A stretch of 64,000 nt of DNA from JAFGFY01 sp964520425 (GCA_964520425.1 CAZFMX010000003.1:1-64000); one strand, 5' to 3'; shown: positions 51,252 through 60,965, numbered from the stretch's first letter. The notes: a model not told the origin generated them from the letters alone. Numbers and translations: made by a program.

Positions 51252-51969
51252 CGTAAAGGGGCTCCGGGCGAGCTTTCCTTTTCACCATCAATCCACACAA
51301 TAGGTTCCAGAGATAGATGTGTGACAGTTTGAAAACGTTGATCTTCGATACACCAGCTCTGCGGCGATATTCATGAGCGGGTATCTCTACGACGCGATAG
51401 CCATGTTCCAGGCATTTCATTACCATTTCCTGCTCAATCGTTGTAAGCGAGCTGGTCAAGCAGATGGTTCGGCCCACCTCGGTGCGAATGGCCCGGAACC
51501 CGTTCTGATAGTCTGTGAACCTCACTCCAAATCGGTAGTTGATGCACAGGCTGATCATGAGGCTTCCTACCAGACGAACCACCTCTGTGATGGAGCCGAA
51601 CAGTTCCTCACTTCCACCCAGCATCCGAGACCCGATCACCAGATCGGCATCGCCCGCCCTTATAGGGTCTACTAACCTCGGAATATCTGCCGGTTCATGG
51701 GAGCCATCGGCATCAATAAAAACCGTAATTGGATGTCGGACTACGGTGAGGCCAACCCGAACCGCATTGCCCTTCCCCCGAGCATTCTCCCGGACGACCC
51801 TAGCGTCATGTGCCAGGGCAACCTCCACAGTTCTATCCGTAGAGTGCCCATCCACGACCACTAGGTCGTCCGTCATTCCTCGGACAGAGAGTAGCACATC
51901 CCCGATTGTCTGTTCTTCGTTCCAAGCAGGAACGACGATACTAAATGGAATGTGGGGTTCGACATTCAT
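51241..51969 (-). CDS. GT2 polyprenyl-phosphate glycosyltransferase
   Basis: A 242-residue GT-A enzyme of the dolichol-phosphate mannose synthase type. It has SIVVPAWNEEQTI at the N-terminus, the metal-binding FIDADGSHEPADIP, DLVIGSRMLGG and the FTDYQNGFRAI acceptor region. A C-terminal hydrophobic stretch (IYLWNLLCGLMV) may touch the membrane. It likely charges undecaprenyl phosphate with a sugar for the overlapping GT39 gene downstream. Confidence 0.9.
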   Translation of the reverse strand: MNVEPHIPFSIVVPAWNEEQTIGDVLLSVRGMTDDLVVVDGHSTDRTVEVALAHDARVVRENARGKGNAVRVGLTVVRHPITVFIDADGSHEPADIPRLVDPIRAGDADLVIGSRMLGGSEELFGSITEVVRLVGSLMISLCINYRFGVRFTDYQNGFRAIRTEVGRTICLTSSLTTIEQEMVMKCLEHGYRVVEIPAHEYRRRAGVSKINVFKLSHIYLWNLLCGLMVKRKARPEPLYDDM

Positions 51970-52309
51970 AGTTCTGACCTAACACCATAGTGGAATTCAT
52001 AAGAGGTTCTCTTTGGAGTGGGACCATAGGGAATTCCGGCTTGATTGTCAATAAACAAGTCGCCCCCTTGATTTTACGCTTGCATTTGGTTAAGGAAGAT
52101 CAAAAACACGTAAGATGGCCTCCCGAGAAACCGGGGCTTCGAGAGAGATGATTTTTTTGGGGAACCATCCCCCAAAGCATGTATCCGCCTCGGATCATTG
52201 TGATTTCAAGTTAGACAACTCGAATTAGTCTCACTTTTTGTGAAAAAATGTCACAGGGGCTTATTTCAGGTGTATATATAGTGTAATGGCGATATATTAC
52301 GGAGCTGGC
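51970..52309. other. Divergent promoter region
   Basis: About 340 bases between the GT2 gene and the sigma-like gene. A short dyad ACTTTTTGTGAAAAAATGT lies near 52231. No gene seen. A GGAG lies 6 bases before the ATG at 52310. Confidence 0.35.
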
Positions 52310-53188
52310 ATGTACAATCCATTTTCAGCAGATATATGTTCAAGAAAAAAGGACAAAACGCTGGTTCAACTGAGTCTAAAAGGCGATCGAGAGGCCCTGG
52401 TAAAGTTGATCGCCCGCCATCAACCGTGGATCTATAATATCGCCTTTAGAATGGTACTGGTTGTCGAGGATGCAGAGGACATTACCCAAGAAATTCTCAT
52501 AAAGATGATTACAAAGCTGTCAACTTATGATGCGGCAAAAAGCGCTTTCCGTACATGGCTATATAGAATCGTCGCCAACCATGTGATGAATATTAGAACA
52601 AGAGGTTACGAGAAATCAAATTTGGCATTAGAAGACTTCTATTCGTTTGTGGAGGAAATCCCTGATGAAAAGGCTATACCTACACCGGAGACTTCCCTGG
52701 TAATAAAGGATGTCATGGTGGGATGTGTGCTGGGCGCGCTTTTGTGTTTGGATAGGCAGCAACGACTTGTTTTCATATTGGGAGTTGTCTTTAACGTTCC
52801 TTCCAAGCAAGGTGGAGAGATAACAAGCTTAACAAGTGCTAATTTCAGAAAGATACTGTCACGAGCAAGAGCGAAACTCTACAACTTTATGAACAACAAA
52901 TGCAGTATGGTAAATAGAAATGCACCCTGTAAATGTGGAAACAAAGTTAATGAATTCATTCGACAGGGATTCCATATAATTGATAGTGTGACTTTTTATC
53001 AGGAGAACGCCCCTAGGGTTAAGGATATGATCGAGAAAAAGATCGACCGTTTTGAAGAGGTGATTTATCGTGACTTTGTAAAATTGTATCAGAATCACCC
53101 ATTCTATGAGTCGCGGGTCTCGACAGAATGGTTGAAAATGATTCTTAATCAGCAGGAATTTAGAGAAATTTTTGATATTAAACAATGA
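52310..53188 (+). CDS. ECF-like sigma factor with Cys-containing C-terminal extension
   Basis: A sigma-70 family protein of about 292 residues. Region 2 reads RHQPWIYNIAFRMVLVVEDA, EDITQEILIKM and FRTWLYRIVANHVM. Region 4 includes LLCLDRQQRLVFILGVVF and a recognition helix near SANFRKILSRARAKLYNFM. An added tail of about 100 residues starts with NRNAPCKCGNKVNEFI (C-x-C-G), which suggests zinc or redox sensing, and runs into helices. No anti-sigma gene is adjacent, so the tail may regulate it. The start at 52310 uses a GGAG site; the frame is open 8 codons further. Confidence 0.82.
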   Translation: MYNPFSADICSRKKDKTLVQLSLKGDREALVKLIARHQPWIYNIAFRMVLVVEDAEDITQEILIKMITKLSTYDAAKSAFRTWLYRIVANHVMNIRTRGYEKSNLALEDFYSFVEEIPDEKAIPTPETSLVIKDVMVGCVLGALLCLDRQQRLVFILGVVFNVPSKQGGEITSLTSANFRKILSRARAKLYNFMNNKCSMVNRNAPCKCGNKVNEFIRQGFHIIDSVTFYQENAPRVKDMIEKKIDRFEEVIYRDFVKLYQNHPFYESRVSTEWLKMILNQQEFREIFDIKQ

Positions 53189-53407
53189 ATGAAAAATGAA
53201 GGCCCCTTTGGCACTTTGCAGACGGAGAAGTGGCCAAAAACTTTTCAGAAGTGGCTTACATTGAGAGTGAGTAACCATTTGAAATGTAAGCCTGATCCGT
53301 GTAGTGATGATGCATGGCATTTGATAAATAAAACATAATATTTCGGTTGTGCAATGTGAGGACACTTCTAGGATTCCTCTGAAAATACAAATAATAAGGA
53401 GTGGAAC

Positions 53408-53812
53408 ATGAAAGAAATGCTTTCAGTATGCGGGTACAGGTGTGATCTTTGCATGGTCTATAGGGATAATCTTGAACGTATTGGTAAAGATGAAGTAAAG
53501 GCCGGTTTTCGTAAACATTTTAAACACGATCTTGACGACGAAATCTTAGCAGGCTGCGTTGGCTGTCCGGATGGTGGAGATGAAAGCTGTTCAGTCAAAG
53601 CATGCGCACATGATAAAAAGATCGCTAACTGCGGCTATTGCGGAGAGTTTCCCTGCGACAAGGTTCGCAAAAAATTGAATGTTATTGAGGAATATTTCGA
53701 CGATGTCTCCGCACTTAGCGAATGGGATCGTGATCATTATGTTGAACCGTATCGAAGTGAAGAGCGGCTACGGAAGATACAGGAGAACAATAGAAAGAGG
53801 GACACCCTATAA
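53408..53812 (+). CDS. DUF3795 Cys-rich protein
   Basis: A 134-residue soluble protein of the DUF3795 type. It opens with SVCGYRCDLCMVYRDN and continues with AGCVGCPDGG, CSVKACAHDKKIANCGYCGE and FPCDKVRKK. The regular Cys spacing suggests metal or iron-sulfur binding. The function is unknown across the family. It is a single gene with a purine-rich AATAAGGAG ribosome site. Confidence 0.9.
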   Translation: MKEMLSVCGYRCDLCMVYRDNLERIGKDEVKAGFRKHFKHDLDDEILAGCVGCPDGGDESCSVKACAHDKKIANCGYCGEFPCDKVRKKLNVIEEYFDDVSALSEWDRDHYVEPYRSEERLRKIQENNRKRDTL

Positions 53813-53888
53813 TGCTCCTGTCGAGCATAGAATTAACTATAGGGACGCGTAATGGGGGATGACCTAAAAATCAAAAATTTAAGTAGTC

Positions 53889-53951
53889 CCAGTTGACAAT
53901 CCATTTGCTTTGCCGTCTTTTCTCCCCGGATACCTGAGGAGCCGCTTCTGA
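53889..53951. repeat. 61-bp dispersed repeat, copy 2
   Basis: The counterpart of 41700-41760. It ends 17 bases before the stop of the second RCC1 gene and includes a small hairpin (CTCC...GGGGAG on the minus strand), so it could serve as a 3' end signal. Confidence 0.6.
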
Positions 53952-53967
53952 GCATTTGGATCGACAT

Positions 53968-55995
53968 TTAAAATTGGTCGAAAAAATCTATACCGCCCTT
54001 AGCTTTATATGGAGAAAAGCCACTGCAGAATCCAAAAAAAGTAATCTCATCATTACTGTCAAGTGGCACCGTCAAGTTAAATTCACCTACAGGATTGTTT
54101 GTAAACATATACTGGCCGTTTGCAAGAGCCATTGAAACCAATGCTGTGCCGGATTCATTTTCAATGGTTCCGGAAATATCATACCATCCTGGTTTGGTTG
54201 AGCCCTCAGATATACTATCGAATGTTACAATCAGTTGCTTCCCGGGTTCATGTTTCCACATCTCTATTCCAAGATTATAGGCGCCTGAGGATAAGATGGC
54301 TTTATATGATGCCAAGCCACTGCAGAAGGCATAGACGGTAATGTTTCCATTGGCGTCAAGGGGGACATCCGTCAGATTAAAACGTCCTTCCCCATTGTTG
54401 GTAAACATGAATTTTCCGTTTGCTAAAACCATTGCCGTCACAGGCGTTCCTTTATAAGTCACGGTGCCCTTCACAGCGGTTCTTGACAGGTTATCGTCCT
54501 GACTACCGGAATTGATGGGGTCGGTTTCACCAATCTCAAAGGCGCCGTTATGGTCTGAATCCTCTTCGCCGTCTAAAAAACCATCACCATCAGTGTCTTC
54601 ATTCGTGGGATCAGTGGTGGAATCAGGATCTTCATCAGGCTGAAAGTAGCTTTGGTCCGTATCTTCTCCAATATCAGCGAGGGTATATCCGGATTCGGTG
54701 CCGTCCTGAACACCGTCATTATCCGTATCGGAGTCACAGGGATCTGTTTCGCCAATATTCACTATTCTGTTCTGGTTGGCGTCTTCGGCTCCATCAGGAA
54801 TGCCGTCGTCGTCGGTGTCGGCGTCGAGTGGATCGGTGCAGCCGCTTTCCTCCAGAGAATCCCTTAAACCGTCATTATCTGAATCACTAAGATCCGCAGC
54901 TTGGAGAAACAGGCTGTGGGAAAGACCCACGGCCACCTGAGAAACATTGATAGCGACCTGGATGGGCGTGCTGCGAGTGGTGGTCGTGCCGTCACCGAGT
55001 TGGCCGTGACCATTTTCACCCATAGCCCAGAGCGAGCCGTCGGTCTTTACAAACAAACTGTGATTCGATCCCGCAGCCACCTGAGAAACATCAGTGGCAA
55101 TCTGAACGGGCGTGTTGCCATAGGTGATCCTGGAGCCGTACCATTCGGAAGGGAAAGTAGAACCCATGGCCCAGAGCGTGTCGTCGGTCTTTAAAAACAA
55201 GCTTTGTGTAAAACCTGCAGCCACTTGCGAAACATCGGTAGCGACCTGAACGGGTGTGTAACGATCAGTGGTCGTACCATCGCCGAGTTGGCCATAGTTA
55301 TTATAACCCATGGCCCAGAGCGTGCCGTCTGCCTTTATAAACAGACTGTGATACCCTCCCGCGGCCACCTGAGAAACATCGGTGGCGATCTGCACAGGAG
55401 TTTCGCGATCAGTGGTCGTACCATCGCCGAGTGCGCCATCCCGATTACGACCCATGGCCCAGAGTGTGCCGTCGGTCTTCACATACAGACTGTGGTACGT
55501 TCCCCCAGCCACCTGAGAAACATTAGTGGCGATCTGAATGGGGGTGTAATGGGGATTGGGCGTGTAGTAGGGATCGAATGGCTCGCCATTGCCGAGTTGG
55601 CCATACTCATTATCACCCACGGTCCAAAGCGTGCCATCAGTCTTTACAAACAGGCTGTGTTCTTCCCCCGCAGCCACCAGCGAGACGTTGGTGGCGACCA
55701 ACGTGGGTGTTTTGCGCATGATTTGGTTGTCGGAAAGTTCGATGTGACTTATACCCATGGTCCAGAGCGTTCCACTGGTCTTTATAAACAGGCTGTGGTT
55801 TGCCCCTGCAGCTATCTGTGAAACATTGACGGCGACCAGAAAGGGTGTGTAGCGATCAGTGGTCGTACCGTCACCAAGTTGGCCGGAGCTGTTCCAACCC
55901 ATAGCCATAAGGTCATATGCTTCAGCGAGTGGAACAATACTAACAAAAACAACTATTACCACCATTGCATATCGAATTGTCTTTTTGATACTCAT
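53968..55995 (-). CDS. Secreted RCC1-repeat/thrombospondin-type-3 protein, paralogue
   Basis: A complete 675-residue paralogue of the protein at 36675-39871. It has a signal peptide (MSIKKTIRYAMVVIVVF), about seven RCC1-type repeats (SLFVKTDGTLWAMG, GQLGDGTTTDRY), calcium-binding type-3 repeats (DSDNDGLRDSLEE, DADTDDDGIPDG) and two copies of the C-terminal ANGQ/FCSG domain, ending GGIDFFDQF exactly as its relative. The upstream 30 bases also resemble those of the larger gene. It was probably a gene duplication followed by expansion of the repeats. Surface or matrix location is likely. Confidence 0.92.
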   Translation of the reverse strand: MSIKKTIRYAMVVIVVFVSIVPLAEAYDLMAMGWNSSGQLGDGTTTDRYTPFLVAVNVSQIAAGANHSLFIKTSGTLWTMGISHIELSDNQIMRKTPTLVATNVSLVAAGEEHSLFVKTDGTLWTVGDNEYGQLGNGEPFDPYYTPNPHYTPIQIATNVSQVAGGTYHSLYVKTDGTLWAMGRNRDGALGDGTTTDRETPVQIATDVSQVAAGGYHSLFIKADGTLWAMGYNNYGQLGDGTTTDRYTPVQVATDVSQVAAGFTQSLFLKTDDTLWAMGSTFPSEWYGSRITYGNTPVQIATDVSQVAAGSNHSLFVKTDGSLWAMGENGHGQLGDGTTTTRSTPIQVAINVSQVAVGLSHSLFLQAADLSDSDNDGLRDSLEESGCTDPLDADTDDDGIPDGAEDANQNRIVNIGETDPCDSDTDNDGVQDGTESGYTLADIGEDTDQSYFQPDEDPDSTTDPTNEDTDGDGFLDGEEDSDHNGAFEIGETDPINSGSQDDNLSRTAVKGTVTYKGTPVTAMVLANGKFMFTNNGEGRFNLTDVPLDANGNITVYAFCSGLASYKAILSSGAYNLGIEMWKHEPGKQLIVTFDSISEGSTKPGWYDISGTIENESGTALVSMALANGQYMFTNNPVGEFNLTVPLDSNDEITFFGFCSGFSPYKAKGGIDFFDQF

Positions 55996-56091
55996 TAAAA
56001 ACTACTCCTCTACCATGTAAAAAACATCAGATATATTATTAAGATCCCCCTTTTCACGAATGCCGTTTTTTACAAGCGTGAGAAATACGGA

Positions 56092-57486
56092 TTAAGGCAC
56101 GGGTAATTTCACTCCTTGGTTAGTCAGATGTTTTTGCAGCGTACTGTAATCCACCTTTCTGGGCTGAATACCCGCATCCACTGCCAAGAATGCGGCTGTT
56201 CCCGCTGCCTGCCCAAACGCAATACAATGCGGGATAAGATTGAAGTATTCATTGAATTGATACTCGGAAGAGAACGCTCGGCAGGCCACCAGCAAGCCGT
56301 CGATTTTCTTCGGGACAAGGGCACGATAGGGAATGCACACATTTGGATGCTTGGCCGAAATTTCTCCATTATCATTGTCTGGGAATATGGCGATGGTGTC
56401 CTCAAATACCTCATCGGATGTCATGTCTTTCGCAGTACAGATGTATTCGCCAATAACACGCTGTCCGCCCTGCGTGCCGAGTTGCGGAGAGCTGAGAGCA
56501 ATATGACTGTTTTCGAAACCGGGGACATGGTTCCGGTAGAAGTCGTAGGAAAGAAGCATTTTCTTCCTTCCTTCAAGTTCGACACGATTGATCTCGTGGA
56601 TATCTGATTGATTGATGCTGGGGAAGAAGGGGTGAAACCAGATAATTCCCTCATGACATTTCACAAGATCCTTCAAATAAAAGGCGGCCCCTCCCTGACT
56701 CTGAAGATCCTGGATCAGGTCATCGTATTCCTTCGGCTGAGAGGTTTTGAAGTCCTCAAGTTTTTTCATATTGACGTTGCCGATCCAGAAAGGGAAGGCA
56801 AAATTAGCAATCCTCAGACCGGGAACCATTCTTGTGTCGCACTCGGCGCCCGCCGGCTGCAGAAGGTCGCCGTCTCCGGTGGAATCGATGACTACTTTTG
56901 CCAGAATCGCCTGCCTTCCCGACTTGTTCTCTATGATGACGCCTTTGACGGTATTCCCCTCTACGATAGGCCGTACTCCCCACGAATGTAGGTACAGCTT
57001 CACTCCTGCTTCTTCCATCATGTTGTTCAGTTCGCACTTCATGATCTCAGGATCGATCAAAGCAGTGTAAAGCACTCTTTTCCGACCGATATTCAGATCA
57101 TCGCGTATATAGAACCAGGCCAGATTGGCATCGATGTAATGCTGGACCAGCTTTTCGTCCGTAGAACCCCAATCTTCCTTTTTCGGGTAATCCGTTGCAC
57201 CCCTGGCATCCAGCCGGTCGACGAGTTCCTGGCAGATACCGGTTATCTGCTGCTCTCCGCTGATATCGCTCAGGTTCGGGATGATGGTTACAAGACCGCC
57301 GGTCGCCATGCCTCCCAGATGGCCGTACCTCTCCACCAGCACTGTCTCTGCACCACTTCGGGCGGCAGACAGTGCTGACCCGATTCCTCCGGGTCCGCCA
57401 CCTACAACAACAACGTCGGCTTCCCGGCAGATTTCGATCTCCCTAGCCGGTTCGGTAATTGTCTGTCTGGTGAGAGGGGTACCCAT
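56092..57486 (-). CDS. FAD-dependent oxidoreductase (FAD_oxidored type)
   Basis: A 464-residue flavoenzyme. The FAD-binding Rossmann motif is VVVVGGGPGGIGSALSAARS (residues about 25-44), followed by ERYGHLGGMATGGLV, and VVIDSTGDGDL closes the FAD domain. The C-terminal part has VPKKIDGLLVACRAFSS. The family groups enzymes of unknown substrate, sometimes next to sugar or heterodisulfide-like genes. It is monocistronic, and the sequence before its start carries a transposase remnant. Confidence 0.9.
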   Translation of the reverse strand: MGTPLTRQTITEPAREIEICREADVVVVGGGPGGIGSALSAARSGAETVLVERYGHLGGMATGGLVTIIPNLSDISGEQQITGICQELVDRLDARGATDYPKKEDWGSTDEKLVQHYIDANLAWFYIRDDLNIGRKRVLYTALIDPEIMKCELNNMMEEAGVKLYLHSWGVRPIVEGNTVKGVIIENKSGRQAILAKVVIDSTGDGDLLQPAGAECDTRMVPGLRIANFAFPFWIGNVNMKKLEDFKTSQPKEYDDLIQDLQSQGGAAFYLKDLVKCHEGIIWFHPFFPSINQSDIHEINRVELEGRKKMLLSYDFYRNHVPGFENSHIALSSPQLGTQGGQRVIGEYICTAKDMTSDEVFEDTIAIFPDNDNGEISAKHPNVCIPYRALVPKKIDGLLVACRAFSSEYQFNEYFNLIPHCIAFGQAAGTAAFLAVDAGIQPRKVDYSTLQKHLTNQGVKLPVP

Positions 57487-57541
57487 AATCAGTCCTCCTT
57501 GTAAATGGAATAGTTTTTTTGATGATAGAATCAGGGGTTAA

Positions 57542-57646
57542 GTTTTCACGGTCTTCATTGTCATTGAATATCCTGCGGTGCGCTATCCCTCTGATCATGA
57601 CATAATGCAATAGGCGAGGCGTATCTAGTCGGGCTCGTCTAGGCAT
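57542..57646 (-). pseudogene. REP-associated tyrosine transposase, N-terminal remnant
   Basis: The frame reads MPRRARLDTPRLLHYVMIRG and HRRIFNDNEDREN, the well-known start of IS200-like (Y1) transposases linked to REP elements. After 35 residues the match stops and the frame runs into unrelated sequence. The catalytic His-x-His and Tyr are missing. It is a dead 5' fragment. Confidence 0.8.
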
Positions 57647-57749
57647 AACCGCACGTTGCTTCAAGAACCCTTCAATGTCTAGGAACTTTAAATTGTAAGA
57701 TCGTTCTCATTTGATCACTATCAAGTTGCTACGAAACAACTATCCCCTT

Positions 57750-58157
57750 TTATTTTTCGGGCTCCTGCCATTCTCGGGTAGGAGTAATATCTTTGTGTGC
57801 CACGAAGGTAGCTATATGAAAGTGTTTCAGTTCTGTTTGTAGATTTGTCGCATAAATTTTTTCATCTACTAGGTGACTTGCAAAAAGCCTAAAATGTCCT
57901 GCCTCCCAAAAATCGGGTTCGACTATCGAGCGCTCATATGCAATATCATAGCCTAAGTGGGCAGCAAGCTGAGATAGAATTTCATTGTCTGCATCGGAGA
58001 CCATCTCTATAATGTAGCTTAACTTTTCGCCGCTCCATTCATTTGACCACGGGAGAGAGAATTGTTTGAGAGTGAGGTCAATAAGAGGCCATTCCTCTTT
58101 AGATAAACGCGAGGCAATCTCTTGGATAGCATTTATTCTTTCAGAAGGGGTCAACAT
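57750..58157 (-). pseudogene. Truncated TIR-domain protein
   Basis: A 135-residue frame. Residues 1-95 are a helical N-terminal domain (EEWPLIDLTLKQFSLPWSNE). From residue 88 comes the start of a TIR-like domain, HFRLFASHLVDEK, then FHIATFVAHKDITPTREWQ, where the match breaks off at a stop. Complete relatives run on for about 100 residues with the catalytic Glu. It probably encoded an immune effector that has lost its C-terminal catalytic part. The transposase remnant lies about 100 bases downstream. Confidence 0.6.
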
Positions 58158-58216
58158 GGTTTACCTTTTACTTTTTCTCTTGACGAGGGCCTTTTAACGG
58201 GTGACACCTTTTGAAT

Positions 58217-59845
58217 TTATAGGCGCGATTCTACGACTTCTTTAGTAAATTGCATGAGTGTGCCTTCTGGGCTGTTGAGTATCAGGTTTGTGTCGGTAAA
58301 ATTCTCCTGTCTGAGGAAACCATCAATCAACTGCATATTTTGGATAGAGAGATGTGATTTGGGCATATAAGGAACCAAAAGATTTCCCACAAAGACGGTA
58401 TCGTATTGAGTAACGTTGTTGATTTTGCTCAACGATGTGGAGATATCCTTATGAGCAAGGATCATGATGTCAATCGGAAGGTCAATGGAATAAGCTATGG
58501 GCAACAGAAATCTCCGGGCAGATGTATTGACAATGAGCAGGGCAGGACTATTCTCAACTGCCAGATTGTTGGAGATTTTAGTATGGATCGACTTTACAAT
58601 GGATGGACCATCGAAGCTGATCTTTTCCTGATAGACTTTCAAAGAGCTCAATATCATCAGGGTACTTAAAAGCAAAATGAGGCTATTCCTCACAAAAAAA
58701 CGATTTGACATTTTGACAAAGCCAAAGGTGAAAACAAAGAAAAACATTGGCTCTAGGAAAAACTGGAATTTCTTGAATCCGAGAGTCTTTGAATCCATCA
58801 TCCAATCCCCGGTGAAATGTGCTACGAGATAAACAACCAGGGCGATGAAGATGAGGCGACTCTGTCTGCGATATAGCATATTCCTACAACCGATAAGAAA
58901 CACAATGAGTACAATTGGACAAAATACATACTTTGCCTGAGACAGGGCAATCCACTGAGATTTATCCAGAAATGAAAACTGTAAGAAATTGTAAAAAATT
59001 AGCCTATACAGTATCAGCAGCAGATTGTTTTGACCGTGAAAATAGAAGTTCCCATTATGAATGCGGTGCAACTGATCAGTCATGGAAGGCAGCCAGGGAA
59101 TAAACAACAAGCCGATTAACAGGTAGATCAGGACAGTGAGCAGTAATCTCTTTACATTTCTCCGAAGCGACAGAAATACAAAAGCAGCTTGAAAACAAAG
59201 AACAAAGAGATAATGATACATTGTATACAATCCAATCACTGAAATCAGAATGTACAGGTAGCAGCCAAAGCTCTTAAAGTGGAATTTATTGGAAGCAACC
59301 AGAGAGTAGATGAGCAAGCTTGAAAGCAAAGACAGGAACATTAGCAAGGGATAGGGCCGGACCATAACAGCGTACTGCAAGTGGTAGGCTGAGAGTGCTA
59401 AAAACGAAGAACTAAGCAACCCAAAAAACTCGCCGTGAATGACCTTTCCCAGCAAAAAAAGAAGGACGATTGATAGAACTGAGAAAACAATGGAAAGTGT
59501 TCTCAGTATAATAAGGTCGTTGTTAAAAAACCGAATGGTATAGTGTAAAAGAAGGTAATAAAATGGGGGATGCATGCCCAGATATCGTAATGAGGCTAAC
59601 ACATCCATCACACTCTTGTCCGCTGAGTATTCGGTGTATTTTTTTATCTCGGATATAGGGACATTTCCTACAGGCAGCGATTTTTGATAGCACAGGGTTT
59701 GGCCAGTAGCTTGCAGAACGCCAACACCAACCTCGTCGCCTGAAAGCGGCAGATTATAGGCAAAATCTACTCTTGAAACAATAGTAAAAGTCAGTATTAC
59801 AATCAGGATTGACAGTGTTTTTTTTGATATATTGACAGTGATCAT
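58217..59845 (-). CDS. GT-C type membrane glycosyltransferase
   Basis: An inner-membrane protein of about 542 residues with 10-11 hydrophobic segments. The first loop holds the acidic LPLSGDEVGVGVL, the site of the catalytic Asp/Glu in GT39/GT83-like enzymes, then LRYLGMHPPFYYLLLHY, typical of the group. The C-terminal 100 residues form a soluble periplasmic domain. The sugar and acceptor are unknown. AAGG 8 bases before the ATG at 59845 favours that start over a TTG 16 codons earlier. It stands alone. Confidence 0.85.
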   Translation of the reverse strand: MITVNISKKTLSILIVILTFTIVSRVDFAYNLPLSGDEVGVGVLQATGQTLCYQKSLPVGNVPISEIKKYTEYSADKSVMDVLASLRYLGMHPPFYYLLLHYTIRFFNNDLIILRTLSIVFSVLSIVLLFLLGKVIHGEFFGLLSSSFLALSAYHLQYAVMVRPYPLLMFLSLLSSLLIYSLVASNKFHFKSFGCYLYILISVIGLYTMYHYLFVLCFQAAFVFLSLRRNVKRLLLTVLIYLLIGLLFIPWLPSMTDQLHRIHNGNFYFHGQNNLLLILYRLIFYNFLQFSFLDKSQWIALSQAKYVFCPIVLIVFLIGCRNMLYRRQSRLIFIALVVYLVAHFTGDWMMDSKTLGFKKFQFFLEPMFFFVFTFGFVKMSNRFFVRNSLILLLSTLMILSSLKVYQEKISFDGPSIVKSIHTKISNNLAVENSPALLIVNTSARRFLLPIAYSIDLPIDIMILAHKDISTSLSKINNVTQYDTVFVGNLLVPYMPKSHLSIQNMQLIDGFLRQENFTDTNLILNSPEGTLMQFTKEVVESRL

Positions 59846-60572
59846 ACTGTTTACCTTATAATGCAATCCATAAGAGAACTCGGAGAATTTCAAGAACTCT
59901 AATATTTTTTACGATATCAATATGATAGCTGCAATATCAATATATCAAGAAATGTCGATGCTACTGGATTCGCCACCTAATTCTTTTCCGTTAAATCGGA
60001 TTTGGTTTTATACCTCATGGACAAAAAACACTTATTTTTTACATAAAAAGTCAGCAGGTATGCGGACTTGGGTATCACTCCGCTGTGCAACCTATTGGAT
60101 CTCATAAGAAGAGTCAAGAAGATCCCCCTTTTCAGATGCTTATTTAGTTATAGGATCCATGTTTCCCAAATATTGTCAGAATGTTACGGATTTTACTAGT
60201 CTTTTTCCATTTGATATGAACTCTTATTTGGGGGGCGAATATAGGAGAGTTTCGTTTTATGAGTCAAGAACAGAACTCTCCGATTGCCCCGTATTTAGCT
60301 CCAAACTACCATATTCTGTTATAACTACGAGCTGTAACATTTAGAATTGGCCGATTCAAGACTAGCCCTAATTAGTCCAAATTCAGTATTTTTGACAATT
60401 TCAATATCAGCGATAAGGGAACTCCTGGTTTATGAGGTCGAAAAAAGTAAAAGGTATAAGACGCATCCGCCGTCGCTTAAAGCTATGGCGGGATAAAATG
60501 GCGGGACAAGAGGGGTAAGGAAAAGGCACAGGGCGGAAGGCGCAAGGTAGAGAACATTTAAAAAATGAAATA
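59846..60572. other. Intergenic region with a REP-like element
   Basis: About 700 bases, A/T-rich. Several short open frames lack ribosome sites and look random. The only notable element is the REP-like palindrome at 60463-60508. Confidence 0.45.
60463..60508. repeat. REP-like intergenic palindrome, copy 2
   Basis: GCATCCGCCGTCGCTTAAAG followed by CTATGGCGGGA and a second GGCGGGACA. The TCCGCC and GGCGGGA arms pair. Related to 24598-24632. A remnant of a REP-associated transposase is at 57542-57646. Confidence 0.55.
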
Positions 60573-60965
60573 CTAAAGATTTTGGCGGGTGGACGACTCC
60601 TCTTCTGCCTGTTTTACAAAGTCCTCGAAGGAACAATCCGGATTGATTCCGGGACAGGCATCTTTGGCCGAATCCCAGTTGTCAGGGTCCTTCAGCAAAG
60701 CGTCGTAAAAGGGCCATGAGGAACAGGGCGTGGGATTGACGGGATGTATCGTGCACCGCCTTTCTTGGTCAAAAAAGACGCAATAGCCGTCTTCTCTGGA
60801 TTTGATGGAGAAGCGTCCATATTTTTCGTCGCAGAATCGGGAGATGAAAGAGGCCGGATCGATTTCAAGGAAATCGGCGATCCTCTCTATTTCATCCCCG
60901 CGGAGAAAAATCCCGCCTTTGCCGTAACAGCAGGTCCCGCATTTGGTGCATTCGAAGGCTTTCAT
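60573..60965 (-). CDS. YkgJ family cysteine-cluster protein
   Basis: A 130-residue protein with the Fe/Zn cluster motif of the YkgJ family: FECTKCGTCCYGKGG at the N-terminus, EDGYCVFFDQERRCTIH in the middle and NPTPCSSWPF, DACPGINPDC at the end. The family is widespread with no established enzymatic role. It is a single gene, and the next gene on this strand lies downstream across a 330-base gap on the other side of its start. Confidence 0.92.
   Translation of the reverse strand: MKAFECTKCGTCCYGKGGIFLRGDEIERIADFLEIDPASFISRFCDEKYGRFSIKSREDGYCVFFDQERRCTIHPVNPTPCSSWPFYDALLKDPDNWDSAKDACPGINPDCSFEDFVKQAEEESSTRQNL

Noticed and set aside
59922..60344. Two 61-residue frames on the plus strand
   Set aside because: No ribosome sites, random-looking composition and no motif.
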